Assembly (NCBI RefSeq): GCF_018320785.1
Contig: NC_054885.1
Span: 7,328,921-7,392,920, forward strand
DNA: 64,000 nucleotides
From: Cheilinus undulatus
Taxonomy: Eukaryota; Chordata; Actinopteri; Labriformes; Labridae
Reading direction: 5' to 3'
Position numbers and translations under genes: made by a program. Of this stretch, positions 10,888 through 23,229 are shown in pieces; position 1 is the stretch's first letter, and every line of letters starts with the position of its first letter. The notes below the pieces were generated by a model. The model searched no databases. It was not told where the DNA came from and saw only the letters and a list, made by a program, of their open reading frames with translations.

Positions 10888-12162
10888 ATCTAAAAGGTTA
10901 AATCCTGAGAAAGCATTTTTTACAATTAGCCTTTTGTACAGGAAATGGGATGTGGATGTCTAATTTTCTAATACCTAAACAGCCAATCACATATCAGCAA
11001 TAAAGGCTATGCCTACGTTCAAAGCGAGCATCAGAACAGGGAAGAGGCAGAGTTGTTTCAGTGACTTGTCATGGTTGTTGGTGTCAGATTAACAGCTGAA
11101 ATATTACTCATGTGTGGTGATGCCTTAACTCAAACATCTCTTCTTTTAATGTATTTTGTTGGCTCAGCGATATAGAGAGGAAAGAGAGAATGAGTGTGAA
11201 AAGGAAGTTCATGTACAGCCACCGAGCTGCTCAGTATGATATATGTAATGAATTCACAGCCTGATAACATCAGTAACATCATAAAACCAGTCATTAGACT
11301 CAGATGAGATCACATCTATAAATCTTCACAGTGAGAAATCACTGAACACTCGTGTGTGTGCAGACCTTGGTGTGTTTGCCACGTTGCAGCAGCAGATCTT
11401 TGTAAACTGACTGCATGCTGTATTTTAGAGCTGTGTGTAATGTTCAGGCTCTCCTGACCTCAACCACAGCACACTGAGCTTTAAAAAGACCGGCAACACA
11501 ACCCTCTGTTTGTTTGTGTCTTTAGTCGATGTATGTCCAACACATCTGTCTGAGAATGTCATCAGAGCTCTCAGTGAAGTTTGCGGCTCCTTGATGCCAG
11601 ATGTTTGTCTCGCACGATAAATCTTCTTGCATAGGGATTGTGACGGAGGAGGGAAGCATGTTTGTGACAGATTTATTGAAATATACGGGTAGAAAAGACA
11701 TCAGACAGAGAAACGACGTAGTGAATGTGTTTCTCATCATCATCATCCTCACGTCTTATATCATATATCCTCTCTGCTTTTGCAATCAGAGCATTGCACT
11801 TGTTTATGGAGGTCTGCAGGTACAATTTACAGATAATAACATGTTAAGCAGATCTAATTTTCTCTTTAAGGGTTTCTTGTGAGGCAAGTTCTAAAACTGA
11901 ATTTAAATGCAGGTATTACACTTCATTATGCATAAAGAGATACATACCAAGCTTCATTTACTGTGATAGTAGGGTAGGAGAAATTAGCAGCTATAAAAGT
12001 TGGAGAGAACATGCCAGTTGCACAATTTGAAACTGCAAATTCTGCGTCAGTGGACTGGAAAATGAAAGGGAGACGTGCTTGCTAATTAGGGATGAAGTAT
12101 CTACAGATATGATTTCAACTTAACTCATAGGGCTGCCATGTTAGCAGAATTTTAAACCTAAA
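10888..12162. other. Non-coding intronic DNA, nothing recognised
   Basis: Single-copy-looking sequence within the putative cdc42ep1 first intron. Short open frames on both strands near 11520-11880 overlap each other and carry no domain I know. Confidence 0.4.
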
Positions 12163-12460
12163 TACAGTCATGGACAAAAGTATTGGCACCCCTGGAATTT
12201 TTACAGAAAATACACCATTTCTCCCAGAAATGTTGCAATTACAAATGTTTTTGATATACACATGTTTATTTCCTTTATGTCCATCAGAACAACACGACAA
12301 CCACAACAAGAAAAACAGAAGAAATAGCCAAAATTGACCTTATTTTACACAAAACTCAAAAAATGGGCCGGACAAAATTACTGGCACCGTCAACTTAATA
12401 TTTGGTTGCATTTATGTTGTCATTAACAAAAGCTTGCAGGCATGCTTCTGTACACAATAT
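12163..12460 (+). mobile_element. Truncated copy of a Tc1-type element (same family as 61643-62918)
   Basis: Begins TACAGTCATGGACAAAAGTA, then TTGGCACCCCTGGAATTTTT, the terminal repeat of the family, and continues through ACTGGCACCGTCAACTTAAT and ATTTGGTTGCA before homology ends near 12460. Only the left portion survives; the transposase is missing. Confidence 0.75.
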
Positions 12461-14535
12461 TTTTAAAAGACTATTGTGATGTATGTGCAGCTTAGGATGG
12501 CTACAATTTTATGAAGGAATAGAAAAGATTGCTATAAACTACTGAAAACTTTTAAAACCAAAGTTTTATTATCATTTACTCTACACACTGGTTGTCAGCC
12601 TCTCTTTCTTAATATCATCATCCTCTCACCTCTTTGCACCCCACAGGCTTTAATCTGCTTTCTAAGCTTCATGCCACAGAGCCAAGGGATCACTAGTGTT
12701 CAGGAAGGAGCTAAAATTCACCACTCTTCCTCCTCCTCTTTATGAATGATCTCTATCCTAGGTGAATCATTCCTTCTACCACACCTATACTCCCTTTGTG
12801 AAGTCCTTTCTGATCCCACTTGCAGTCAAGAGACAGTAGCAGCCGGCCCTGGTCGTCTGTCCCGTTAAAAAGTGGGATTAGTTAAAGATTTAGGGCAGGT
12901 AATCTGATCCCTGCTTGTGCCCAGCATGGGTGGCACCAACACCTCGTTGGTTTAGTTATATCAGAGGTCCAGATTGTTCTGAGGCTGCTCTGACATTAAT
13001 CCAACAGTATGCGGATTGGAGAGGTCACGTGTTTGGAGCTAATCACGGGCCTCTTCACAGTTTATTATGGAAAATTAGACACAGGCCCCCCACAGCTGAT
13101 AGTAAGAAACATGCCAATCTTTGGGAGGGGTTAATTCATGGACTAAATGTTGTTTAAAAATCTGTTGGCAAGATTTAAGTAGGCACATTTCTCTGTAGTT
13201 TTATATATATATACTAGGCCAGTTGGTTCAGTTCAATAATGCACAATAATGAAACTTATCTGTGGCTTCATCAGACTCATGAGCCCGTCCTAGGATATTC
13301 TTTCAAAAGCCACCCATTGAAGAGGAACAGAGAAGAGAAAAATAGATGTATTATACAGGGGAAGTGACTCAGCACAACATTTTAGGATTTTATTGAAAAT
13401 CTCTGGAATTTATGATTATTTATGGCACCACTTTAAAACCAGCACACCCAAGAAGTCTTCTGAGAAATACCAAGGACTATTGGAGCGATGTTGTGGTGTG
13501 CAAATCAAGACAGACAGACAAACACAACACCAATTTTTGAAGTCAGATGTGCAAGAGTTTGCTAGCAAGTTGTGCTAATTGAAAGCAAATATTTAATCCT
13601 TGTTTATGTTTCTGAGGAATTCAAATTAGGGAAATGGACCAATGATTTTAATATTGATACCTTTAAGCAATGTCATGCAAAACATTGCTGGTTACTTCCA
13701 GAAACCACTACATGAATGGGTAAATACACTGTTTTGTATTTATGCTGAACAGAGAGATGTTGTGAAACTCTGAGCTGAGAAGGTTAAAGTTATAAAACCT
13801 CTACCAGTTTTATTCCTGATTTATGCTAATTGCTCATAAAAAACAGAAACAGAGAAAACTTAGCTGTCCTTTTTTAACTGCTGTTCAAAAACAACAATAT
13901 AGAAATAGAAAAGACAGAGACGAAAAGACGAGACTTTTTATGCAAGCAGCAGTTCTCACTCATGATAAAAAAAAAAAAGTTGAAAAAGCAGCCAGAAAAT
14001 CCTTAAACTTGGACGACTGTAAGGAGAATATATACAGCAAAAGTACTCCAGAGATTACTCAGAATTATTACTCAATATTGCTAAACGTGAATGTCAAAAT
14101 ATTTGGCTATTTTTGTGGACTGACTGATCTTCTTATAATCTTACTGCTGTAATTGGTTGTTATTGTAAACTCTTATACTGGAAGGTTTACTCTGCAGAGG
14201 TTATTGGAAAGTTCTTGAACCGAAATTGAACTCTGTACAAAACTCAAATAATTTTATCTCAGAAGGTTTACAGCCTACAAAAGAGATCAAACAAACAAAA
14301 GCAGCGTACAGGCAGCTTAGTGCCAACAGATCTATGTTAAATCACATTTCTTAATAACTAATAAAAACAAAAACACCTTAAAGCATTCAGGACCTAGCTG
14401 ATCCTGGAGGATACAAACATTGTATTGTAAATGTGTTCTGTTTTAAGAGAGGCTGAGTAAAGCAGAGCTGAGAGAGGTACAGGGAAGTTAAAAATGTTCA
14501 GGGCCCTCAGTGGGCCTCCTTTAGTGCCTAATGGT
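12461..14535. other. Non-coding intronic DNA, nothing recognised
   Basis: Mixed, mostly AT-rich sequence. Open frames of 60-109 codons (for example 13823-14152, Lys-rich) lack splice, start-context or domain support. No repeat family identified with confidence. Confidence 0.4.
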
Positions 14536-14539
14536 ACAG

Positions 14540-15575
14540 TTCACCAAAATCTGAGGCTGATATAAATATCCCATTCTTCTTTGCAAAACTGCTTCAGTTC
14601 TGTCAGGTTGCACGCGGATCAAGCGCAAACAGTCCTTTTCAAGTCACGCCACAAATTTTCTATTGGATTGAGGACTGGGCTTTAACTCGGCCGCTCCAGA
14701 ACATTCCCCTTGTTATCTTAAACCATTTCTGTGTAACTTTTGCTGTATGCTTCGGCTCATTGTCTTGCTGGAAAATAAATCTTCTCCCAAACTGAAGTTC
14801 TCTTGCAGACTGAATACGGTTGTCCTCCAGGATTTTTCTGTATTTTACTACATCCATTTAACCTTTACAAGTCTTCTAGGGCTGCTGAGAAGCATCCCCA
14901 CAGCATGATGCTGCCTCCAACAAACTTCACAGTGGGGATGGTGTGTTTGTGGTGATGTGCAGTGTTCCATGTCTTGTCTGATGGCCTAAAAGCACTTTTG
15001 TGGTCTCATCAGACGAAAAGCCTTTCTTCCACTTGTCCATGTAGTCTCCAGCATGCCTTTTGGTGAACTCTAGTCAAGATTTAATCTGAGTTTTCTTCAA
15101 TAGTGTCTCTGTCTTTGCAACTCTCCCATAAAGCTTTGACTGGTGAAGAACCGCCCAAAGGTTGTTGTCTGCAGAGTCTCTCCCATCTCAGCTGCTGACA
15201 CTTGGAGCTCCTTCAGAGTAGTCATAGGTGTCTTGGAGGCCTCTCTCACTAGTCTCCTTCTTGCATGCTCACTCAGTTTGTGAGGAAGGCCTGATCTAGG
15301 CAGATTTACACATGTGCCATATTCCTTCATTTCTTCATGATTGATTTAACTCAACTCTGGGGGATGTTCAGTGCCTTGGATTTTTTTTGTATCCATCTTA
15401 CATGGAGTGTTCTTTGTCTTCATGGTGTAATGGTAGCCATGAATACTGATTAATCAGTGACTGTTATTTGTTTATGTCAAGAGAAAACAAATTATATTTA
15501 TCAGGATTGATTCATAAATTTAATAAAAGGGTAAAAAATCCAAGGGGATGAATACTTTTTATATTGTATTTTATA
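14540..15575 (-). mobile_element. Decayed Tc1-type transposon
   Basis: The minus strand keeps two transposase pieces. At 14660-14857 it includes FIFQQDNEPKHTAK, the conserved region around the second catalytic Asp of Tc1 transposases. At 15097-15330 it keeps part of the N-terminal paired-like DNA-binding region. The reading frame is broken between them. The outer edge near 15540 reads GGGGATGAATACTTTTTATA, an eroded form of a Tc1 terminal repeat. Not functional. Confidence 0.75.
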
Positions 15576-15943
15576 CTGCCATGGCTGATAATATCGTACT
15601 TAGTTGAAATCTCAGCCAGGCATCTAGCCCAAAACCCTTTCAAAATTCCATAGACTTCAAGTTGTTTGACGCAGAAGTGTTAAAATGTGAGCACATTTTA
15701 ACAAAGTGTGATTTCAGTCAAACTAACACATTAAATGGATTTTAAGTGCAGTTTCAGTCAGGCTAACACATCAAGCTGAGGTTTAGTTTACTGCTCAGTA
15801 AACAGAGAGAAACACTCCTAGAATCAGTCAGGCCAAAGTTTTCAGTGGCTGAATTTTGTCCCTGTGCCTGAATGCTGTCTCGGTCTTTCCTCTGATGTGT
15901 AACTCTCTTCTTTCTCTCTCTTTCTCGCCGTCTGCTCTCTCAG

Positions 15944-16435
15944 CTGGCCTCAGGTGAACTGAATACAACACGAAGCCCCCTACCTGGAAAACATCGAAGG
16001 ACTAAGTGGATTGGAGACGGCAGGGAGCAAAGAGGGAGTCAAAGAGGGACAGAAGACAGAGGAGATTAACAGCTAATCCAGGGAGCGGACAATCCTGCAG
16101 GAGCCTTATCTTTTCCTTCAGAGTGATTCCTGCATAACTCTTTCTGGATTACAGCACCTCACTCTGTTCCCCCTGCTATCTAAGAAACATCATCCTCCTT
16201 TTTACACTTTTCTCTGATAAAGTCTCAGAGAGCTTCAGAGAACAGAGCAGCAGGGGCGACACGCCTGCTGATGGGACGTCTGATGGACGGCGTGGTGCCA
16301 CACATGGATAAACCTCTTTAACAGGAGACGGTGCACGACACAAGATCCCCCCACCTCAACACTCTCTCGAAAGCAAAACAACTCATCTGAGAGGTTTGGA
16401 TCTATTCGGCTCCAAGGAAACAGGACTCTCTGACA
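15944..16435 (+). other. Putative noncoding exon 2 of cdc42ep1
   Basis: A strong pyrimidine tract with CTCTCTCAG precedes 15944, and GACA|GTAAGAAAC follows 16435. The roughly 490-base segment is GC-richer than its neighbours and has no long frame. It would be a 5' UTR exon lying between the 6161 donor and the 23958 acceptor. Support is only splice signals and composition; it could instead be an alternative first exon. Confidence 0.45.
16271..16321 (+). other. Upstream ORF in putative exon 2 (16 codons)
   Basis: ATG at 16271 opens MGRLMDGVVPHMDKPL and ends in TAA at 16319-16321. It contains two further in-frame Met codons. Relevant only if the exon is transcribed. Confidence 0.35.
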
Positions 16436-17335
16436 GTAAGAAACTTTAGTATTTACTACATTTAGACATGAAGCTGTGATTTTTTTTTTCTTAAAAAGGC
16501 AGCATTGTTGAAAGTTGGAGAGCTGTAGAAATATGCTGGAGGAATTTAAGGAAAGGCTGAGCATTTCCAAGTGAGTTAGTTATCCTGTGTTTGTGCCATC
16601 TTTGTTGAGAACAGTGCATGCAGTGTGGTTAAAATAAGGTTAGAAACCACAGAGACAGCTCAGACAGAAATCACCAGCTAATCCCTGCAGACTAACCTGA
16701 AACCAGATAAAAGTGAGAAGGGAAGAGCGTCTGGATCCTGTAAGATTCCCAAGCTAAGTTATTTACTCATTAAATCAATTATGCAAATTGGAATTGCCCC
16801 TGTAGATCAGTAACTGGTCAGTATCGTCTGTTTTCATATTAAATACATGATTGGTAGATTGGTATTAATGCTTGTGGTCACCAATCCGATCACCTGTGGT
16901 TAATACTGTCGTGTCTGCGGCTGAGAGAAGCACGCTGTGTGTGGTGAAGGGTAATTCTGTAGGTTAATTGAACTGACAGCCAGTATGTAGTAAGCACATC
17001 AGCACTGTGAATCAAATGTAGCACCTTTGACTATCAGCTTAAAAAAGTTGTCAACTTGTCTGCTGCTGCAAATCAGTCATCCTCCTCCAACCACAGCAGC
17101 CGGAATAAGTCACTCAACTGTGTAGTAAGTCACATGTGGGCTGTCAGCATCAATGCATCGTCAGTAAGTAGTGGAATTTGATTGCATACCTTATTGTCCC
17201 TTACTTTTAAGCCACTTCATTGTCTCCCTGCAGCCTCAGTAAGATAAGTCCACCACTCCATAATGTCCTCTTCAAGTTTGAAAAGACAGCACAGTGGAGA
17301 AGTCAAAAGTCATCTGCACCAGCATTGTTTAGCAT
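16436..17335. other. Non-coding intronic DNA, nothing recognised
   Basis: No open frame, repeat or RNA gene that I can support. Confidence 0.4.
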
Positions 17336-17339
17336 TTTT

Positions 17340-18680
17340 AACGCCCTGGGTGGGAAAAACGCGCCTGGCATCATCATAGCATAGCCTTGTAAAGCAGATA
17401 GACTGTCCAGATTCCATGTCTGTCAAAGCTCCAATCTAAAATGATTATGCCAGGTCTGACCAATCAGCATTATTCTAGGAGAACATGATTGTAGCTACGG
17501 GTGGGGTTTAGTTGCAGTAGAAACTGATAGCAATGGCTGCTGCCAGTGTAGCGATTAGCTGGAATGCAGCTGTGGTAAAACAGCAGTTTTATCAGAACTG
17601 GGCTATGTTTTGTCACTAAAAAAGAGCACAGAACCACACTAAAATACTCTTGCTTTTCCCCTGACCTGCTCCAAATAAGTTTGCGTTGATTTCATTGTAC
17701 TGTAAGCCGATATGCACAATGGTTGTTGGTGGATCAATTAGCTCAAATGTATGTACAGCAACAGTTTTTTCTGATCTGGGCTAGGGCCGGGCAAGTACTT
17801 GCAAATTAGATTAAAGTGTAATATGGCCAGCTGCAATTTTCAAATTGCAGAGGGTGCAATATTTCTTTTACCTGAAATTTGTGTCAAAATACCAGTCTAA
17901 AACTCTTTTTTCGCAGCAGAGATGTTATGCATTACATATCATGTAATCATTCTAGTGGCATATTTTTAGAATAGTATATTAAAAAAAATCCTATTTTCTT
18001 CACTTTTGTATGTTTTTCTTGTTAAAAATGAGAATTATATAAACTTTTCATTCCCTTTAATACAGTGGTTCATATCCAATTTGCAAAATGAGTTGAAATC
18101 ATCACAATTAGATATATATTGTGTTGGTTATAGTTTAGAAGGAATTATTGTTTGTTTTGTTGGGAAAATACACGAGATTAGGAACTTAAGAAATAATCAC
18201 ATATTAAACCGCAAATGCAATATTGGGTAAAAAAAAATCGCAATTTGATTATTTTCCTGAATCATTCAGCCCAAGTCTGGGCCACATTTCATTTTGAAAA
18301 AAGGAGCAAAAAACCACACTGGAAGCTTCTCTTGGCAGAGAAGATGTTTTTGCATTTCACCTGACCAGCCTCAGCTTGAGTTTTATCCACCAACAAGCTC
18401 CAATGTTCATAAACTCTAAAAGCCCCTGCCTGCTGAGCTCACATTACCAACTAGCTGTGCATGCCTTCTACCTCATCCTGTTCTGTTGCTCTGATTGGTA
18501 CATAATGAATGTGACAGACATAATAATCGTCCAATCAACATCCGAGACATTTTGAAAGTCACGCCCATCCTAAACACTTTGTATGGGAAGTTTCCAAGAT
18601 AAATGTGAAGTATATGCTATGCAGTGGGAATATAAAACAGTCTATCTGGTGTTTGAGGGTACTCACAGCACTCTCAGTCA
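17340..18680 (+). repeat. Unclassified dispersed repeat (family B), split by a MITE
   Basis: Two tandem modules share the pieces CAGCAGTTTTATCAGAACTG then GGCTATGTTTTGTCAC, and AACAGTTTTTTCTGATCTGG with ACCACACTGGAAGCTTCTCT. A related copy at 58000-58570 keeps CAGCAGTGTAATCGGAATTG and AAAGCTTGTCTTGGCACAGA. The end of both carries an ATGAATGTGAC(A/G)GACA piece. Non-coding; I do not recognise the family. Confidence 0.55.
17782..18274. mobile_element. hAT-type MITE inserted in family B
   Basis: The insert starts TAGGGCCGGGCAAG and ends ATTCAGCCCAA. It is flanked by ATCTGGGC (17774-17781) and GTCTGGGC (18275-18282), 7 of 8 identical, consistent with an 8-bp hAT target duplication. Removing it restores a continuous family B module. 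AT-rich interior, no transposase. Confidence 0.65.
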
Positions 18681-18699
18681 AAAACAAATCAGCTTTTGG

Positions 18700-19755
18700 A
18701 ACAGAACTGCGCTTGTCAGCACAGAGAAACCAATCTGACTCGTTTTGTAGGTAAAGTTTGCAATTCTACAGCTGCAGGACAGGATTCCTTTATATTGTTT
18801 GATACTTTCTTCTTGATATAAATACAGAAATATGGAGCACGCCGAGTATCCACTGAATGGATACTACCAAAAACTAGAAAAGCAGAAGTCAACTTCCGTT
18901 ACCAAGGAATAATAAATACTGATATGAAATGTTGTGAAACTCGGGTTGTAGGTGTAGACAGACTGTTCCCTCATTTCCTTTTCAACCCATAACAAATTCC
19001 CTTTTCCATGGTTAAGTTCATGTCATAATCATTGACTTGAAGCTCCATTTTGCCTTTCAAAATAAAAGCAGGCATCTATGCGTACATACAAATATCCTAA
19101 GTTTGACCTGCAATTTCCACATAGAACGTCTGTGCTGTGCTCTGCAGTGCCATGGCTTTGCTCTGGCCGAAGGCAGGCGACCTCGCCCACTGGAAGCCTG
19201 TCTAGAGTGCTCCAATGTGGCGCACAGCCCTTATCACCGGGCAGAGATCACGGGAGAACTGCTAGGTCACTAATAGTATGTCAACTGTCAGCAGAATATT
19301 TGGGGTTTTATCATCCATTCCAGTATAAGTCCATGATATTACGGATTCTACCATCGGGTGAGTACATTAGGAATTTAAAAGGTTAATATTTGCTTAAAGG
19401 ATGTGTGGTTTAATGTAAAATTCTTTGGCTAAATGTCCTCAAAATTTAACTTTTCCTCGTCAACGGCGTCTTGGTAGCTCTGTGATCCACTGACCTCTCA
19501 GTGACCCTTTGCTCTCACTGCAGGATGAGACATAATGTTGATATCGTGACGATTTATGGTCGGGAGTTCGTGCACTGTGTTGTATTTTGAAAGAACCGGA
19601 TATTCTACGCTTGTGACTTCCTGTTTGGAGCTTTCTGATCAACAGGAATTGACGCAGTTTGGCAGCAGCCAACACTGAAAATAGACCTGCAGTGTATCTC
19701 CAGCGAAGTGGCGCTTCAGGGATGTGCCGTCGCCAGACTGGAGTGGGGGCAGTAT
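18700..19755. other. Intronic DNA with two GC-richer, repeat-like patches
   Basis: Patches at about 19080-19275 and 19450-19760 are richer in G and C and have short open frames on both strands, but no recognisable protein. The second patch contains GAATTGACGCAGTTTGG and GACCTGCAGTGTATC, which look like a fish dispersed repeat; I cannot name it. Confidence 0.3.
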
Positions 19756-19756
19756 A

Positions 19757-20146
19757 ATTATTCAGACACACAATATTAGATTTTTGCTGATAATTGATAT
19801 GCCCATATCTACAGATTCATTAAATCAAGTACTGATATCTATCCTGATAATTAAATATGTTAACCAGACCAAAGATATAGTCCTTTGGACACAGGTTTAA
19901 GCATAAACAACAAAAACAACTTTTTGTCCTTAAAACACACTTTAAAGTTTAAAGAATGAGGATGAATGAAGAAAACCTCAGCTGACATAGGTCCTGTGGT
20001 CTAGCATAAAACTCCCCAGAGTTAGTATATACGGCCAAAATTTACAGTTGATATAAGCTGATATTCACAACCAAAATATCAGATGTAAATAATATGTAAA
20101 TATCTGCTAATACTGATATCAGGACGATAATTTCGTGCATCCCTAG
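19757..20146. mobile_element. MITE-like copy of the GGATGCACGATA family (family C)
   Basis: The right end reads AATTTCGTGCATCCCTA, matching the termini of the copy at 37981-38384. The interior CCTTAAAACACACTTTAAAG, then GAATGAGGATGAATGAAG, is shared with 28066-28342. The left terminus is eroded. Confidence 0.5.
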
Positions 20147-20506
20147 TTAAAGGTGCAGTGTGTAAAATTGGGAATATCAACATCTAACATTTAATTCTAG
20201 AATGTGATGCTGATGTCTCTGGCAATAAATTTGGCAACCTGTGAAAGTGGATTAAAAAAAATATGTAAATGTTGTTTGGTTCCTTTTGTGGTACCATGGA
20301 AACATGCAAAATGCAAAAATCCAAGATGGCGACGTCTGTGGAGGGGACCCTCCCTATTTGTGAGTAAATGGCCTATTCTGAGTTATTTTTAAAAAATGTA
20401 TTCAGATGAGTAAACACAAATTAAGAAAGACCTTCTTATAAATATTATGCTTCAAGTTTTTTCTGCTAAATGCTACAAGGCTAAAAATTACACACTGCAC
20501 CTTTAA
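20147..20506. mobile_element. TTAA-type (piggyBac-like) MITE
   Basis: Near-perfect inverted repeats: left TTAAAGGTGCAGTGTGTAAA, right TTACACACTGCACCTTTAA. Both ends include TTAA (20147-20150 and 20503-20506), the piggyBac target. No coding capacity. It abuts the right end of the family C element, with which it shares almost no spacer. Confidence 0.8.
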
Positions 20507-21585
20507 ATGAAAACAGTGGAATTTCAAAAGGCCACCAGAGGAGGGATAAAATGCAATTAACTATAGAAATTCCAAGAGTATATGGATTTGGAAAAAGATT
20601 GTTTGACAGCCCTATTAAAATCTAAGTTAAAATCTAAAACACAGGATAAAAGCCAGTTAGCTGAATCAACCAGACAACATAACGTCACATGATGTGTTTA
20701 AAGGCGACGATAAATAAAACATCATCAAGTTCAAATGTCAAATGTAACTTAAAGTAAAGAAAATCAGGTTATACTGCCACCTACAGGAGGTCCCAGTACA
20801 CTACAAAGCTAGGTAGACTGACCAAATACTACACCAGCTGAATTATTAAAATACTAAATATGACTGATATCTTTCTGATCTCTCTCAATGGAACCAGCAG
20901 CAAAAAAGATGATTGTGGCCTCACTGGTGCACTGCCCTGAGCAAACGTGTGTAAAAATCCCTCTTACCACAGCTTAAACATACAAACACTTTGATTTGAA
21001 TAAAGAAAGCACATGTTGAGACAGTTCGATCATTTCTTTAGGGAATTGCAGCATCTGCTGCAGCAACTTATCACCTTTTGTTTGTCTGAAATTCCATCTC
21101 ACTGTGTTCTTGCTTGCTGCTGGACTTTGTATTTTTAATCCGTCATTTGCAGAACCAAATCTGATTCAGTCAGCCCAAAACTCTCCAAACACTCCATGTG
21201 GTAATCAGAGGAAAGAATTAAGACGCTGGAATTCCTCTTCTTTGTTTTTGTTGTGGTCTGGAGCTGCTGTTCTGCTGGAGAAATGAGTTTTTGTTTGGTC
21301 TGTTTAGAGCTGTCAACAGTTTTTGATACTTTTCTATGCCATGAGTTTCAAACAGTATTTTGAGTTAATGATCAAAGGAGAGATGTAAAGATATAATATT
21401 GAAACCCAACATCCAACAACCCCCCTCCAATGTTAGCTGGAATAAAAGACAATCCATGCCAAAATTAGAAATAAAATCCATACAAAATAAAATCCAGATA
21501 TATGAGAATTGTGTTATGCTGCTGCACAACAGCCGCTCTGGGAAATCTTAACAGGTATAGCAAATTTAAACTTCACAGCACAAAC
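20507..21585. other. Non-coding intronic DNA, nothing recognised
   Basis: No supported gene, RNA or named repeat. Contains a CTGCCACCTACAGGAGG stretch near 20774, weakly CTCF-like. Confidence 0.4.
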
Positions 21586-21589
21586 TTTT

Positions 21590-21735
21590 TCTTTATTGTG
21601 AGAGGAAAAGGGCAGTGGAAATATTAAGAAATCAGCTAGAGAGGAAGTGGGGATTGATGTAGGAAAGGAGCCACAGGCCTGATTGAACCCGGGTTGCCAG
21701 CCTCCAGGACAACAGCCAGTGTATACGCTGCATGC
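21590..21735 (-). mobile_element. tRNA-derived SINE, minus orientation
   Basis: On the minus strand the order is GGTTATTTCTGCATGCAGCG, a GGCTGTTGTCCTGGAGG piece, then GGGTTCAATC, which matches a tRNA-type B box, followed by a body ending CACAATAAAGAAAAA. It belongs with the fragments at 7165, 24557 and 60800. Confidence 0.6.
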
Positions 21736-21944
21736 AGAAATAACCATGAAGTAACTGGTGTAAACTTAAGCCGCAATGGTGTCAATTACGTCAAATAAAC
21801 AATTAAGTGTCAATAGTGTTTCCATAGCAACGAAAAGCACAGAAGCTTAAAACAAAACACAGTTCTGCAACTTCAGAGAGAGAGCTCTAAAATGTCTCCT
21901 AAATAGCACAAAATCAGCCGGGATCAGATGTTCCTTTAAATTAG

Positions 21945-22215
21945 GGTTTCAGAACGTTTGATACTTTGATACTTTTCCTATACCACCATGTAGTTAGTTA
22001 GTATACTGGTATGTTAATACTCACATGTTGGAAAAAAGCATGTAGACTTACAGGAAACACACAGCTGTCATATTTTTACCTAAAGAGAAAGTGCAGTGGG
22101 TAGATTGCAGGTCTGTTGGCCCAGCCTAAAACTCCACTATCTTATTCATTCTGAGAAATTAACCACTATGAAGTGCAGTTTTTTAGAGTCCTCTTTGATA
22201 CTAGTATCAATGTTT
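21945..22215. repeat. Decayed fragment of family C
   Basis: Contains GATACTTTGATACTTTTCC and, further right, GCAGGTCTGTTGGCCCAGCC then TAAAACTCCACT, a module shared with 19757-20146 and 28066-28342. Ends are not defined. Confidence 0.4.
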
Positions 22216-22424
22216 TTCCGTTATAATAGAAAAGTTGTGTAATTGGAGAAAAGAGTTGTGTCATCAAATCTGGTATCCATCATGTACTTTTTAACCCCTT
22301 TCAAAAAAGTGTGTCATATTTTAAGGGAATTGTTAAGACACTGTTGCTCAGCTCAGTTGCATTTGCATAAGGGAGGCCTAGTTATGTTTTTGCTGCTGCC
22401 ATGGGCACATACTAATCATATTTA

Positions 22425-22468
<44 letters not shown>

Positions 22469-22560
22469 TTTATTTGTTTAGCACCTTGGTTTACAAAGTG
22501 ACAATAAGCAAAAACACAATTAAAACAAAGCATCATAACACAAGCTACACACTTTAACAC
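22425..22560. repeat. (TAA)n microsatellite with adjacent repeat tail
   Basis: About 14 TAA units at 22425-22467, followed by ACTTTATTTGTTTAGCACCT and TACAAAGTG, which resembles the tail of a fish retroelement. The minus-strand poly-Leu reading is an artefact of the microsatellite. Confidence 0.8.
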
Positions 22561-22664
22561 ACGTCTCCAACACTTTCCAAGAAACAAAACTGAAATGTTT
22601 TGGCCTAAATAATGTATTATTGTATTAGTACTTATATTTTCTTTCAAATTCCAGAGGATGGGGC

Positions 22665-23225
22665 CCTCCCCGATTGTTATTTAGCACCAATATTAACTCA
22701 TCTTTGACACTTTTTAGCCCCATTTCACTACTTCATCTGGCCATTTCTGCAACATTTTTTGCCACTCTTACCCCATTTTGAGAATTTTTGCCACTTTTAA
22801 GCCAAGTTTTGCCTCTTTTTGCACATTTTGCAACTCTTTAACCCCTTTTAACACTTTCCTGCCAATTATTGCCCCTGAGTGCCACTCTTTAACCTCTTTT
22901 CACTACTTTGCCGGGATATTTTTTGCTATATTTTGCCACCTTAAGCCCATTTTTGATACTTTTTAAAAAATATATCTTTAAAATGTTTACTTACAATGAC
23001 TGACAATGGATTTAAAAAAAAAAAAACAGATCAAATGTTAAGTCATTCTTGAACTATTTCAATATTAATTGTTTTTGGTGGATTTAACAGAGACTGCAGA
23101 GACTTAAAGCCAAAAGATACTCTTAAAACCACAACATCTTCTTTTCCTCTTTTTATGAATTTAATGATCTTCTGGGGGAAGCTTTGGGGGGCCTGATGTG
23201 GCCCTCGGGCCACCAGTTGATGATC
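22665..23225. mobile_element. hAT-related element with short minisatellite interior
   Basis: 22670-22960 contains tandem units like TTTTGCCACTTTTAAGCC, as in the hAT elements at 10062 and 45872. The right portion reads GATGTGGCCCTCGGGCC and ACCAGTTGATGATCAGTGA, a terminal arrangement I associate with another hAT subfamily. The left end is not recognisable. Confidence 0.5.
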
Positions 23226-23229
23226 AGTG

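Noticed and set aside
12915-13157. 80-codon frame with Trp and His residues as a possible conserved exon
   Set aside because: No family resemblance, no matching splice signals, and no neighbouring exon in phase.
13823-14152. Lys-rich 109-codon frame as a possible gene
   Set aside because: Low-complexity AT-rich DNA inside an intron, with no splice sites, domain or start context.
22378-22647. Minus-strand frame with a poly-Leu run that looks like a membrane segment
   Set aside because: Produced by the (TAA)n microsatellite and adjoining repeat tail.
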